Shown piece after piece: positions 44,720 to 55,165 of a DNA stretch of 64,000 nt. The stretch covers positions 18,456,501-18,520,500 of the forward strand of contig JALIGW010000005.1 in assembly GCA_023053685.1 (NCBI GenBank). Reading direction: 5' to 3'. The notes under the pieces were generated by a model. That model had not been told where the DNA came from. It was given only the letters and a program-made list of their open reading frames with translations, and ran no database searches. The stretch is from Diadophis punctatus similis. Its lineage: Eukaryota > Chordata > Lepidosauria > Squamata > Dipsadidae. The translations under genes and the position numbers were made by a program. Numbering within the stretch: position 1 is the first letter of the stretch; every line of letters starts with the position of its first letter.

Positions 44720-45554
44720 AGTGTATAACAAACATTAGTAGTGTATATGTTCTGATGAAAGTTCTGATGAAAGTTCTAATGGAGAAAAGAAAATTACAGG
44801 GATCACAATTTTGTGCATGGAACTGCTCCCATACTGCTCACTGATACACAGCATTATCTGAGACAAACCAGAATCACATTTGATTGTCAATGATTCAATC
44901 AACAGTACCAGGTTATGAAGCCTCTCCTCACCTCATCATGCCACGCCTCCATTCATGTTTTCTAGAGATAGCCATTAACAGATTAATAATGGGAACAGCT
45001 GATAACTTTCCTAGTTCTTTACAAGTATGGAAGATAGAAAATTTTATTCATAGTATGAGTTGGGTTTTGTTTTGGATTTTTGTATAAAAATATATGTGTA
45101 CAAAAGAAAAAAATAAGGATGTTTGTGGCTAGATAAATTTTTAAATTGATGTCTATGCCCACTTATTTTGTTGGTATTTAATTGTGATCACTGTTGTTTG
45201 ACTGTATCTCACACATAAGCACAGTGTTAGAAGAATGATTTGTGAAATGGTAAGTGATGGGGAAAAAATGCAGTACAGTAGGGAAAGCAGTTTTTTCCTT
45301 CCTGTTAAGTTTATTCAGAACAAACTGCCTGAAGCGTATGAATATCCATCTATTATTAATTGTCATTTGTCAACATCTTTGCTTTCTCTGTTGTTGTTCT
45401 AGCATTGGCTCCTTGATGCGGTTGATGAAGATCTAATAGAATTCCACCTGCCTAGATAATTGGTGTTACTACCAGCCTCCTATCAATCCTGCAACAGTAA
45501 ACTCAGTTCTGACTTTCAAATCATTTCTATAATCTTTGAACATTATTGTATATG
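44720..45554. other. no gene recognised
   Basis: AT-rich sequence. A 14-base unit with GTTCTGATGAAA repeats about three times near 44748-44780. Confidence 0.5.
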
Positions 45555-45755
45555 GAGATTCTCTGTCACCCAGGTCATGGTTGTCTCAAATGTGCTTTTC
45601 CAAGAGGCAATTGGGCTTTCTTTGTTCTTCTTTGAAGACATTTCACTTCTCAACCAAGAAGTTTCCTCAGTTCTTCAGAAACATCTTGGAAAACAAATAA
45701 AACAAGGAAAAAGAAAGAAAGTCCAATTGCCTCTGAAAAAGCATCTTGGGGTTTG
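45555..45755. repeat. foldback repeat (GTCATCCAGGTCATGG family), 200 bp
   Basis: GAGATTCTCTGTCACCCAGG leads into a left arm (TGCTTTTCCAAGAGGCAATT, 45591 on). The inverted right arm is AATTGCCTCTGAAAAAGCAT near 45724-45745. The centre has GAAGACATTTCACTTCTC and CCAAGAAGTTTCCTCAG. The copy at 18885 lacks most of the centre, and a piece of it recurs near 63235. Superfamily unknown. Confidence 0.65.
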
Positions 45756-46351
45756 AACATTGATGTTGTTCTGTTGATGCAAACACAAAGTTACAAACCA
45801 CAGAGAGATTGGCACAAAATCACCCTATAGCCAAGATACACTCTGTATTTTAACAGACTTTCTGAATATTTTAGTCTATAAATTGGATTTATTTGTTCAT
45901 GAAGTTTTATAGTTCCTGATGAACCTACAAAATTTTGCTTAAGAGAAAATAATGATATCAGGTGTGACTAAATAATGTTAATAATAAAATGTTATTCTCT
46001 AACCTGTGCATTTTATGTTTTGCATTTATGCAATGCCCTATTATGACTATTTGTGAACTTCATAATAGTGAAGTTTAATATGTTAGCAACATTATTGTGG
46101 AGGTCAGCCAGTTATGAAAAAACAAATTTGTCTGACAACACAAATGCAATACTTGGCCCATGCATAACCCCTCTAAAAGAGGTTGCCATTTCTTCTTTAA
46201 ACTAAACAATTGAACTGTATACTTTCAGGAGCAATGTAGCATGAGAGTTTGGAAATGGAAATTGTATTGAAACCTTTAATTAGCAATAGTTTCTAAATTT
46301 CCCCCCAAACTTGATTGTGATTGTTACAGGTCCTCCATTAATAAAGGTGGA
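45756..46351. other. no gene recognised
   Basis: AT-rich sequence with no coding signal. Confidence 0.5.
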
Positions 46352-46628
46352 ATGGTGGCTCAGTGGTTAAGATGCTGAGTTTGTTGGCTGGAAATCTGGC
46401 AGTCCAGGTTTGAGACCCGAGTAACACAATGGGGTGAGTTCCTGTCTTTGCCTCAGTTCTTGCCAAGCTAGCAATTTGAAACCATGCAAATGTTACTATA
46501 TAAATAGGTACCACTTCAGTGGGAAGGTAACATCACTCCATGAGGTCATACTGGCCACAGGACTATGGAAATATCTTCGAACAGCACTGGCTCAAATGGA
46601 AGTGCTGTTGACCATGCTCCTCTGAAGA
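46352..46628 (+). mobile_element. second tRNA-derived SINE family
   Basis: It starts with a clear A box (GTGGCTCAGTGGTTAAGATG), then a B-box-like GTCCAGGTTTGAGACCC. Characteristic blocks follow: GGGGTGAGTTCCTGTC, CAGTTCTTGCCAAGCTAGC, CAGTGGGAAGGTAACATC and TACTGGCCACAGGAC. I recognise it as a squamate tRNA SINE distinct from the Sauria type, without being sure of its published name. The 3' tail is missing. Confidence 0.75.
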
Positions 46629-48197
46629 CACCAACAATTAACGGAGTAAAATCCATTAATATAGTATAGCTCTCCCATTATATTATCCATTATTAACATG
46701 AGCAACAGGAAGAAGAAATGTTTTAAGGCTGATTTGTTTTTTTTTAAAGTGGCTTCATCACTTTCTAGGGAACTAGTGTTCTTTTGGCAGACTAAAATGT
46801 AATTAATAAATAATACATGAAGTATGAGTGAACCTATCTTTAAATCCACAAATGTTTGCAACTTTAAATATTTATAAAATATTGTTTTATTTGCCATCCT
46901 CCAATTTAGTAAAAGTATTTGATGTTCTTGTAATATATTGAATGGGAATTAAATAAGAATACAAGACCCAATTATTTCAATACCATGTCAAATGACTCAA
47001 GATCAGTGAAATTGATATGAACTACTGTATATTGTAGAGTTTGAATTTATGCGACCTTCTCAGAAAATAAAACAGAAGTCATCTGTTGCCATTATTACAT
47101 GCTCAGGATACCTCATATAGCTCTTGTATTCTAAATTAAAAAATGGGAAAAGATCTAATCCTGCTTTATGTCCTTTAGGTATAAAAATGAGGCCTTTTGG
47201 TCCAATTACATGCTTGGATTAGGCTGTAAGAGTCTTTTTAAATCCAAATGACTATTTTTTGCAAACATTAACATTGTATTTCCTGTATGTGCCTATAAAT
47301 ACATACTAAATCGTTTGTATGCCAAAATTTCCCTCCGCATTTTTTAAATTTTAGAAGGCAGCTCACAATTTTAAACACATCTGCAGAAATACGTATTGTA
47401 ACTAAGGAAATGCACGCATAAGAATTTGATAAAAAGTAAACACAAAGCTATAAATCATAAGGAATTTGCTTGGAAAAAAGCAATAATAGAAAAAGTGCAT
47501 AACAAAAGTGATTTCATTGGAAGATATTTGGAAAAATATGGAAATTTCATACACACTATGTTATTGTTGCTGAATTTGCACGATGTGGAAATGAACTAAA
47601 AATGTTGGTTTGCTGGCTTGAAAATGGGAGAGAATCTCTAACCCGGAAAATAATTATTATGTTATTTTTCAATTTTTTTTGGAGTCACCAATCAATCAGA
47701 TTCACGGCCTCTATAAAGAAATATTGCATAAATGATTGGCTGCTTCATTTTAAAATGATACATTCTCAAAAGTCATATATTGTGAAGTCTTTTCATGACC
47801 AATTCTTTATTGATTTTACTTCAGTTTAGAAGAAACTTGAGAGACGAGTATGAAAATTAGATTGATCTAAACTTGGATTAATCTAATTTCTGATCTCACA
47901 CTCCCTTACATTACTATATTATTGCATCCACAATTGTTCTGAAAGCCAGTGAAACGTTTTCCAGAAGACCCCCAAATCCATCCTCATATTCTCTATTCCA
48001 GATCTAACAAAATCACATGTCCATGCAAAAAAACAACAACCAACAACAAAAAACAAAAAAACCACAATTTCAGTCACTACAAGGCGTAAACAATATCAAC
48101 CCATTTCATTGTAATTTGGTAACAGCAGTATGCGTTGAATGTGTACAAATGTGTACAAATAAATATCCTAGAAAGTAAATTCAGCAGGTATTCAGTT
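46629..48197. other. no gene recognised
   Basis: AT-rich sequence of 1.5 kb with no coding signal and no named repeat. Confidence 0.5.
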
Positions 48198-48224
48198 TTA
48201 TAAATCATTGTTGTTGTTGTGCTG

Positions 48225-48628
48225 TTGTGAAGTCGTGTCCAACCCATCGCGACCCCATGGACAACGTTCCTCCAAGCCTTCCTGTCCTCTACCATCCCCT
48301 GGAGTCCATTTAGGCTCACGCCGACTGCTTCAGTGACTCCATCCAGCCACCTCATTCTATGCTGTCCCCTTCTTCTTTTGCCCTCAATTGTTCCCAGCAT
48401 TAGGCTCTTCTCCAGTGAGTCCTTCCTTCTCATTAGGTGGCCAAAGTATTTTAGTTTGATCTTCAGGATCTGGCCTTCTAAAGAGAAGTCAGAGTTGATC
48501 TCCTCTAGGACTGACTTGTTTGTTCGCCTTGCAGTCCAAGGGACTCGCAGGAGTCTTCTCCAGCACCATACTTCAAAGGCCTCAATTCTTTGGTGCTCAG
48601 CCTTCTTTATGGTCCAACTTTCACAGCC
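48225..48628 (-). pseudogene. BovB ORF, C-terminal domain
   Basis: This is the carboxy-terminal part of the BovB endonuclease-RT protein. It reads GCESWTIKKAEHQRIEAFEV, CWRRLLRVPWTARR, then a block with LKYFGHLMRRKDSLEKSLML, GTIEGKRRRGQHRMRWLDG and WRNVVHGVAMGWTRL. These are hallmark BovB C-terminal blocks. The segment is open, but it has lost the RT palm and is out of frame with the upstream endonuclease remnant. It has no function on its own. Confidence 0.92.
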
Positions 48629-48770
48629 TGAAATTAAACGCACCCATTCCTGTCCATTTTAGTTTGCTGATGTCAAAGATGTCGATGTTCAGTCTTGTCA
48701 TCTCTTATTTGACCATGTCCAGCGTGCCTTGATTCATGGATCGTACATTCCAGGTTCCTATGAAGAATAG
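48629..48770 (-). pseudogene. BovB ORF, endonuclease N-terminal remnant
   Basis: On the minus strand it reads GTWNVRSMNQGTLDMVK, a stop, EMTRLNIDIFDISKLKWTGM and GAFN, then the deletion junction. This is the start of the APE-type endonuclease (NVRSMN carries the first catalytic asparagine). One nonsense codon (TAA) is present, and the rest of the domain is deleted. The approximately 380 bases to its right are BovB 5' sequence. Confidence 0.85.
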
Positions 48771-49160
48771 ATATTTACAGCATCAGACTTTCCTTTCACC
48801 ACAAGATACATCTACAGCTGAGTGTCCTTTCGGCTTTGGTCCAGTCACTTCACTCTTTCTGGCACTACTATAGTAGCCCTCTGCTCTTCCCCAGTAGCAT
48901 ATTAGACACCTTCCAACCTGAGGGGCTCATCTTCCAGCGTCATATCTTTTTGCCTTTTGGTATTGTCCATGGGGTTTTCATGGCAAAGATACTGGAGTGG
49001 GTTGCCATTTCCTTCTCCAGTGGATCATGTTTTGTCAGAGCTCTCTGCTATGACCTGTCCGTCTTGGGTGGCCCTGCACGGCATAGCTCATAGCTTCATT
49101 GGGCTATGCAAGCCCCTTTGCCACAACAAGGCAGTGAACCATGGAGGAGTTATAAATCAT

Positions 49161-50259
49161 AGTTTGGTTAAAAAAAACTTCTTGGGAAACTGAAGGAGGA
49201 AATCATCTTATGAAAATAGTTTCAAAGAATATTAGAAGTTGTGAGGTATGAGACTTTTATTTTTGTAGCTTGTGAAATATAAAAGGCTTAAGGCAAGAAT
49301 GAAGAAGAACTAAATGACTCTTGGTATGTGCTTCAGCCCCAGGGCCACCAGGAGGTAGTTTATACTTTGGAGAAAATAAAATGAAGACTGTGGCTGTGTG
49401 TATAAATCTCTGTTGAATATATATCTCTAAGGAAGAACTTTTCAGAGTAAAGATTTTTATAATGTATTGCTTCCAGTGATTCATAGAGCATAGTTTTTGG
49501 CTTCCTTGATTTGCAACTACTGAAAAAAATATGGGACATCATTAGTATTTGTTTTAAAATTATTTGGAGACATAATTAGCGAAGTCTGTTCAAGCATTAT
49601 TTGTTCAACTTATTTATAGAGTGATAATTATTCTTGGGAATTACTGGAATCTATTCATAGGATGATATATTCCTTTTGGGAGAATCATCTTAATAAGACA
49701 CATGGTTTTACTGATAAACGTCATGCAAAGAGATTCCATCTGCACCACAGCTTGTGATGTGAAGTGAGTTGCTTACTTTATTTTTTTTCTGGCAGCAAAA
49801 ATGTTTTTTCATAATGTTCTTTATAAGGAAACAGTAGACTGGGTTATCAACCTTAGCCACAGCTGTGTGAAGACATCAACTGTGACCGATAACTGGAATA
49901 AAAAGTAAATGCAAAAACCAAAGGAGGATTATTTTATTAAAAGTGTCAAGTCCAAGAAGGTCGGGAAGAATTCTGATTGAAAGAGTACAAGTTGAGTAAA
50001 ATTTGAGACTTATTGCAGGTTTATTCAGAGAAGTGGTTATGCAGAGCATATTTTTGCTCTTGAAGATGAGGCTATGCAATTGTCGATTTAGACAAAGGGT
50101 ATAATAGTGGATACATGTGAATTATGCAGTGATCTGAATGAATCAGAGTTGAAACTTGGTTACTTGTTAATAAGAGTGGCATGATGGAAATAAAACAGGT
50201 CTGAAAATAAATTGAATGTTTAGCAATGTTCAGCATTAAGCAGGCAGCAAAACAACAAT
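49161..50259. other. no gene recognised
   Basis: AT-rich sequence with no coding signal. Confidence 0.5.
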
Positions 50260-50365
50260 AGCAATAGCACTTATATACTACTTAATAGTACTTTACAGCC
50301 TTCTCTAAGTAGTTTAGAGTCAGCATATTGTCTTCAACAATCTGGGTCCTCATTTTACTGACCTC
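50260..50365 (-). mobile_element. Sauria-type SINE, 3' part
   Basis: AGCAATAGCACTTATATAC, AGTACTTTACAGCCTTCTC and TCTGGGTCCTCATTTTACTG are the reversed SINE 3' half. The head is missing. Confidence 0.82.
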
Positions 50366-52039
50366 GTTTACTGACCTTTACTCAGTCTTGATGCAATCAT
50401 CTTATATCACAGCTCCTTATAAAATGAAATCTCCCAAACATGATTTCATATATATGGTATGTTAATTTTCATGGAATCAAAATAATCTACACCTTTAACA
50501 TTGTAACTTGGGTGGAAGTTAAAATATGTGCAAACATATGCATAAAAATATCCTTCTAGCTATTTGAGTTGCATGCATGGACAACCTAGAAGTTTTCAGC
50601 ATACTGACTGGGATGGGACCAGTTGTGAATCCATTGGGAATGCATTGCCTGAATAGGAATTACATTGAATTTATTTTACTGTAGTAAAATTAAAACCCTT
50701 GTAATAAAGGAACATACTTTTTTCCTATATTAATAATTAATTAGGGACCGGGTTCCCAGAACATGGTAATTACAGAGAATGAAAGTTTCAAAAGAGTGTA
50801 GTGTCAACAGATCATTCAATTAATCATTTTAGAGGAACAACTCAATTTCAAAGAACTGCAAAAATAATGGTAGCTCTATCAGAGAAATCTAGAATGGCAG
50901 TGTATGAGTAGTCTTTGATAAAAGCAAGATAAAGGCAAGATAGGAAAGAATATGGAGTAAAAAAACAGATTTGTGTTTCAAATTACGTGACATTTCTTTA
51001 ATAAACTTGAAAGTGGGCTTCTGGAGATATATTTCAAAACAAACAACATCTTTGGATTACAGGCAAATGAGTAGATTAGAAGAAGATAGAATTCAATCTG
51101 CTGCTTTTATCTGAAATACAATTTAGCATTTATATTCAATCAGCCAGTTTAACAACTAGAAGAGGAAGTGTTACATAATTTGTGTGTGCAGGGTGAGGAA
51201 AGACAACTCATAATATTGTTGAATTGAACTCAAATGTCCTTTGGGGAAACTAGAGGGAGAAAAAACATCCAAGAAGCAAATGTGAAACAAAATGTATATT
51301 GAATTTTAGATTCTCCATAGCCACCTTAGTGTACTTAGAATCATTAAGTATATTCAAGTCTTGCCTCTTTCATTTGGACCTCCTCAGGTCTGGAAAGTGA
51401 CTGTAACTACATTCAGCTGAACATTAACAATAACCAAAGAGTTTGGAAACTCTGTGTTAAGCTTGCAGTCAGCGGTGAACAGTAAAAATATTTAGCTGCA
51501 CGTGGTATCAATTGTGCATTGAGCAGCAGCGAAGCTGAATTAGATAAGCTGCACGGTGGTCTCCAGCATTCTATTAAGCACATGAATATCATTTCTTGCT
51601 CCTATTTTCTGCCATCTGATAAAAGTCAGGGATGAGAACAGCAAAGATAGGGACAGGGATTTTTTATAAAGGCTACTGAAAGTTGTGGCCATATTTGCAT
51701 ATGTGTCATGAAAGGATAGGCCACAATAAAATGTAATTAATCTCTTTTCCTGTAACAATTGTAACGGAGCATGAAAATCTCGATATTTTAATGCAGAAGT
51801 CTTCCCTCTAGTGTGGTTTTGGAGCCATAGTATCCGAGTATGTTTTTAGCTTTCCAAATCCAATTTCCTTTTGTCATGTTACTTTTAAAAAGAAAATAAA
51901 AAGAAAGTCTGAGAGATAAACTGTCTCATTGATCTCTTCTCTCTATATAAGTGAAGAGCAAAGTAAAAACCTGTCAGCTACATGAATTAATAATATTACT
52001 CATCATAGTGGGGGAATCTGACATTTAATTGTACTTAGA
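50366..52039. other. no gene recognised
   Basis: AT-rich sequence of about 1.7 kb with no coding signal or named repeat. Confidence 0.5.
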
Positions 52040-52132
52040 TACAGTAAAAACTTCCATGGTTGACCACCTCTCTACACTTCCCTAAGTTGACTTAATTTTT
52101 GTAAACCGGACATACACTATATGTACCTAACA

Positions 52133-52594
52133 CAGTGGTTCTCAATCTTCCTAATGCCACGACCCTTTAATACAGTTCCTCATGTTGTGGTGACCCCCAA
52201 CCATAAAATAATAAAATTATTAGAAAACTCAGGGGTGGGTTCTAACTTACCTCGCTGCCGGTTCACTTCCTCCTGCGCAGCGTGGCTGCGACTCATGCGC
52301 AGTACCAAAATTTAAAAAATATTGCAAAAAAAAAAAAAGCTGAAAACAAGATAGCGACACATGTGCAGTGCCGGAAATTCAGCTTCTGCGCATGCTCAGA
52401 AGTTCCCATGGTACATATTTTTTTTGCAGTAGTCTATTTGCATGTGGGTGGACCCGCCTGGAGACGGATAGAGGAGCGGTGTCTCGGTTCCTAAGACCAT
52501 CGGAAATATGTGTTTTCCGATGGTCTTAGGCGACCCCTGTGAAAGGGTCGTTTGACCCCCAAAGGGGTCGCAGCCCACAGGTTGAGAACCGCTG
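52133..52594. mobile_element. SPIN-type non-autonomous hAT element
   Basis: It starts CAGTGGTTCTCAATCTTCC with CACGACCCTTTAATACAG and CTCATGTTGTGGTGACCCC. It ends GCGACCCCTGTGAAAGGGTC ... CACAGGTTGAGAACCGCTG. Perfect 8-bp duplications ACCTAACA flank it (52125-52132 and 52595-52602). A perfect 17-bp inverted repeat, CCTAAGACCATCGGAAA, lies at 52490-52506 and 52514-52530. These are the sequences I know from SPIN, a hAT family described as horizontally transferred among tetrapods. A second element interrupts it from 52230. Confidence 0.93.
52230..52428. mobile_element. GGTGGG-ended hAT-like element, copy H, inside SPIN
   Basis: It starts CAGGGGTGGGTTCTAAC, followed by TTACCTCGCTGCCGGTTCAC, GACTCATGCGCAGTACC and CTTCTGCGCATGCTCAGAAG. 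The right end is not preserved and no duplication of the left 8 bases (AGAAAACT) is visible. The right limit is approximate, where SPIN sequence seems to resume. Confidence 0.78.
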
Positions 52595-52789
52595 ACCTAA
52601 CAGAAAGCCAACCTCTCTATATTGACCACTTCTGTAAATTGTATCTTGACCACCTGGAGCTTGACATAAGGTATTAATTTGTTCTCCATAACTTGACCAG
52701 TTGAGTCCAGTTTGCACCAAGGGAAAAAAAGTGAAATGCAGAATTGGTAGCAATTAATTTCTTTCAAGAAGAATATAAAAGAATATGAT

Positions 52790-53666
52790 ATTTTTGACTT
52801 TGATTTGTCAGTAAAGATGACAACTTCTTTAATGCTGACGAGCGTGGACTCATTTTCAAGAATATGCCTGACGGGAGCCTCGTTATGAGAGGTGACAAAT
52901 GTAAGAGTGGAAAACTTTCTGAAGAACGTTTCACAGTTCTGCTATGTGCTAGCTTAACCGGAGAGAAGCTAAAACCTTAAATTGGCAAATCGGCAAAGCC
53001 ACGCTCATTCAAGAACCTGCAGCCCAAAGACCTTCCTGTCATCTGGAAATCTAAGATATCTGCATGGATGACCAGTGTCCTGTTTGAGGAGTGAATCAGA
53101 GGTATTCACCTAGAAATGAAGAAGAAGAAGAAATGATCAATTCTCCTTGTAGTGGACAATTGTCCTAGCCATGCCCAAGTGAATCTTCTTACAAACGTGA
53201 AACAAATTTTTTTGCCTCCAAACATTACATCAAAAATCCAACCTCTCAACCAAGGCATAATCAAAACATTCAAAATGCACTAGCGAGCCCAGCTTCTGCA
53301 GTGGGTCATTGCTAAAATGCAAACCTATGGTCCATCTGCTGAAGCGAAATCCTAATCCTAACCTTAACCCTAATCCTGACCCAGAAGCAATTTTCCAATC
53401 AGTACTGACCAAGGTATAACCCAGAGGAAAAGTGCTGGAAGAAACTGATGAAACAGAAGAATTAAGTTAGGTGGACACAGAAATTGCAGATATTCTGAAA
53501 GAAGAGGATGTCAGTCATCTGATAATGCAGTTAAAGTCATTTGCCATAGAAAAATGCCCAGGTATGCTGAATGGTATAGCCAGCATTGAGAGCGCTTTTT
53601 CCATTTGCCTTCATAACAAGAATAAGAAACAGACTAAAATTGACTCTTTCCCCCCCAGAAAAATGG
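52790..53666 (+). pseudogene. Tigger/pogo DDE transposase, decayed
   Basis: The transposase cuts and rejoins the element ends using a DDD/DDE triad. Blocks in order: FNADERGLIFKNMPDG (first catalytic D, about 52837), GDKCKSGKLSEERFTVLLCA, IGKSAKPRSFKNL, AWMTSVLFEE, LLVVDNCPSHAQVNLLTN (second D, about 53155), FLPPNITSKIQPLNQGIIK (usual QPLDQG with D changed to N), then SAFSICLHNKNKKQTKIDSF as the C-terminus. Stops fall after GEKLKP, after LFEE and before further blocks. The DNA-binding N-terminal half is absent. CENP-B/TIGD host genes share this fold, but the stops make a transposon relic the better reading. Confidence 0.85.
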
Positions 53667-53672
53667 GAAATA

Positions 53673-54141
53673 CCATGTTTCCCCAAAAATAAGACCCTGT
53701 CTTATATTTTTTGCCACCAAAGAAGGCACCAGGTCTTATTTTTTGGGGGGGGGGATGTCGTCCACTGACTCACCTCACTTGCGTGACATCAGAGGCCTTC
53801 AGAAACTTCTTCATCTGGCAAGGCCAGCAAGGCTTTCCTGAAGGCCTCACTGTTCTGTTCTGATAGCTCTGTTATCGGCTAGAGAGGCCTTCAGGAATGC
53901 CTTGCCGGCTGCAGAAGAAATGGGCCAAAGTGTCCAAGGCCTGGCTGCAACTGTCCGAAGGTAAGTAATAGGGCAGCTTCAGCCCCCCCATCCCCCCTAG
54001 CTTAATTTTTACCTGTGCACCCTGGAGTGAGCGGGGTCTTAATTAGGGCTTAATTTGGGGGTAGAACTTATATTGGGCGCATGTGTAGAAATCAAGCTAG
54101 GACTTACTTTCTGAGTAGGTCGTATTTGTGGGGCAACATGG
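53673..54141. mobile_element. TA-flanked Tc2/Tigger-like non-autonomous element, 469 bp
   Basis: The left end is CCATGTTTCCCCAAAAATAA with GACCCTGTCTTATATTTTTTG. The right end is GGTCGTATTTGTGGGGCAAC then ATGG. TA lies on both sides (53671-53672 and 54142-54143). The CCATGTTTCCCC end with AATAAGAC repeats is familiar from MER104-like Tc2 elements. The centre is GC-richer and has no frame of interest. Confidence 0.78.
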
Positions 54142-54143
54142 TA

Positions 54144-54566
54144 CATATGTAAATGTATTAATTTTGTATGATACATGATTGTATGAATGATTTTCCTGTG
54201 TTTTCACTATGTGTGTTTCTGTATGACATTCTCTAAGAAAACCTGTACTTTTCCTGTTTCTCAATTGTTATAGGTCTATTCATAATTTCTCTATGATTCT
54301 CTGTAATCTTTGGTAAATTCTGTTTACATAAATATTCACCCACTTGCAACAAGAAAATTTATTGACCTTAATGAAGAATATTACTGGTGAAACACTTTTT
54401 GCATGTTTATATTATATGTTATTATAGACGCTTTAGATTTTGTAGCTTTAGATTTTCTTTTTGCCATTTGCCAAAATATGTTTCTTTTTTCGTTTTTCTT
54501 TTCTTTTCTCTTCTCTCTTTTATAACTACCATAACATTTTTCTTTGATTGTACTTTTTAATATATA
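54144..54566. other. no gene recognised
   Basis: AT-rich, T-rich sequence. Confidence 0.45.
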
Positions 54567-54613
54567 CTCCTCCTCCTCCTCCTACTGCTCCTCCTCCTCA
54601 TCATCATCATCAT
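54567..54613. repeat. (CTC)n / (CAT)n microsatellite
   Basis: CTC units with one CTACTG interruption, then five CAT units. Confidence 0.93.
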
Positions 54614-54794
54614 TTTTGCCATTGTCTATCCACCGCAGGATGAAGGCCTCTTTCTCATGTTTCCAATATGATTCTGAGCTTTCATTTGCTAACTGTGCCT
54701 GCAATACTTGCTGATGTCATCCATCCAACTTGTTTTAGGTCTCTTTCATGAACATTTTTTATCAAGTGGGATCCATTCTATGCCTACATATTGT

Positions 54795-55165
54795 TATGTT
54801 GTGTTGTGTTGTGTTGTGTTGTGTTGTGTTGTGTTGTGTTGTGTTGTGTTGTGTTGTGTTGTGTTGTATTGTATTGTATTGTATTGTATTGTATTGTATT
54901 GTATTGTATTGTATTGTATTGTATTGTATTGTATTATATTATATTATATTATATTATATTATATTATATTATATTATATTATATTATATTATATTATATT
55001 ACATTACTATATTATTATATTATATTATATTATATTATATTATATTATATTATATTATATTATATTATATTATATTATATTATATTATATTATATTATAT
55101 TATATTATATTATATTATTATATTAATATTAATATTAATATTAATATTATAATATTATATTTTTA
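54795..55165 (+). repeat. pentanucleotide array TGTTG, TATTG, TATTA
   Basis: Units change in blocks: TGTTG to about 54866, TATTG to about 54934, then TATTA to about 55115 with a short break near 55000-55020, and an AATATT tail. Each step is one transition (G to A). Frames of up to 152 codons over it are artefacts. Confidence 0.95.

Larger units (their letters stand above)
48209..49149 (-). mobile_element. BovB (RTE) LINE with both ends and a large internal deletion
   Basis: On the minus strand the element begins near 49149 (CTCCATGGTTCACTGCC...). It keeps about 520 bases of 5' sequence and endonuclease start, then jumps at about 48628 to the ORF C-terminus. It ends in GACACGACTTCACAACAGC and a CAA-rich tail. 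An 11-bp target duplication, TTATAAATCAT, lies at 48198-48208 and 49150-49160. A complete BovB is about 3 kb, so roughly 2 kb with the RT core is missing. Confidence 0.92.
52042..53671 (+). mobile_element. Tigger/pogo-like DNA transposon, left end to transposase, interrupted
   Basis: It starts CAGTAAAAACTTCCATGGTT directly after a TA (52040-52041), the target and terminus form of Tigger elements. Non-coding leader follows, interrupted by the SPIN-type element, then a decayed transposase (52790-53666). No matching right end was found; another TA-flanked element begins at 53673. Without the insertion the remaining part is about 1.2 kb. Confidence 0.7.

Noticed and set aside
48625..48635. BovB deletion junction explained as RNA splicing
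   Set aside because: TTTCAG precedes the junction but belongs to the upstream part, and no donor or acceptor pair fits; a deletion is simpler.
52790..53666. A possible TIGD/CENP-B-like host gene
   Set aside because: Several in-frame stops, an altered catalytic aspartate and a missing N-terminal half indicate a transposon relic.
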